DNA from: Asanoa sp. WMMD1127
GTDB lineage: Bacteria > Actinomycetota > Actinomycetes > Mycobacteriales > Micromonosporaceae
Direction of reading: 5' to 3'
Assembly: GCF_029626225.1 (NCBI RefSeq)
Contig: NZ_JARUBP010000001.1
Span: 5,022,001 to 5,086,000 of the forward strand
DNA length: 64,000 bases
Made by a program: the position numbers and the translations under genes. The notes under the pieces were generated by a model, which made no database searches, had not been told where the DNA came from, and was given only the letters and a program-made list of their open reading frames with translations. How positions within the stretch are numbered: position 1 is the stretch's first letter; every line of letters begins with the position of its first letter. Of this stretch, positions 63,978 through 64,000 are shown in pieces.

Positions 63978-64000
63978 GGTCACCCTTTCTGATTGCGGGC

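Overview
The window is very GC-rich DNA with strong G/C bias at third codon positions. It has frequent GTG starts, stop/start overlaps (ATGA, GTGA, TGATG) and typical actinomycete families: SARP, LuxR-type ATPase regulators, sigma-B/F-like sigma factors, F420-type oxidoreductases and secreted GH25/GH16 enzymes. I read it as chromosome of a filamentous actinomycete (Pseudonocardiales or Micromonosporales look plausible; genus not resolvable). No rRNA, tRNA or CRISPR array was seen.

1-16 kb is stress and envelope housekeeping. It holds an ABC permease tail, small membrane proteins, an ECF sigma factor fused to its own zinc-finger/membrane anti-sigma module, a secreted serine hydrolase broken by an in-frame amber codon, a K+ channel, a GntR/DUF1648 pair, two PRC-barrel proteins, two BON proteins, an F420-type oxidoreductase, an internally deleted antiporter, a sigma-B/F-like sigma factor and a GGDEF-EAL protein. 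Nine GTTT-N15/16-GGGTAG-like promoters lie in front of genes between 1.5 and 36 kb. With the sigma factor at 12.5 kb and the STAS protein at 16.2 kb they suggest a local general-stress regulon.

17-19.7 kb is decayed DNA: a truncated, frameshifted transposase, a broken RsbW-like ATPase and a broken sigma-B-like gene. 19.8-38 kb is the main stress block: Hsp20-RidA, DUF2267, thioredoxin, DJ-1/PfpI, FUSC transporter, LuxR regulator, then dnaK-grpE-dnaJ(cbpA)-cbpM-clpB ending in a cyclic-nucleotide-domain flavoprotein, then a DUF4267/SRPBCC fusion overlapping a zinc alcohol dehydrogenase.

38-50 kb is a scarred accessory region: AbrB and EAL fragments joined tail to tail, an orphan atpB, a quinone-reductase tail, an orphan HNH toxin tip with SMI1 immunity protein, a three-gene cluster of unknown function, a soluble Ser/Thr kinase lying exactly between two serine-recombinase 3' ends, and a collapsed glycosyltransferase.

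50.5-56.6 kb is the most interesting locus. A 61-residue precursor with eight cysteines in its last 34 residues is followed on the same strand by a membrane TlpA-like thiol oxidoreductase, an ABC exporter and an S26 signal peptidase. A MauE-like membrane redox protein converges from the other side and a SARP regulator diverges. The precursor has an Ala-x-Ala site just before its Cys-rich part. Repeats resembling SARP sites and two RNA hairpins flank it. The parts fit expression, export, cleavage and oxidative folding of a disulfide-rich peptide.

56.7-64 kb encodes secreted proteins: a lipoprotein, an NlpC/P60-like hydrolase and a GH25 lysozyme that share near-identical FG-GAP repeats, two GNAT acetyltransferases and a GH16 glucanase.
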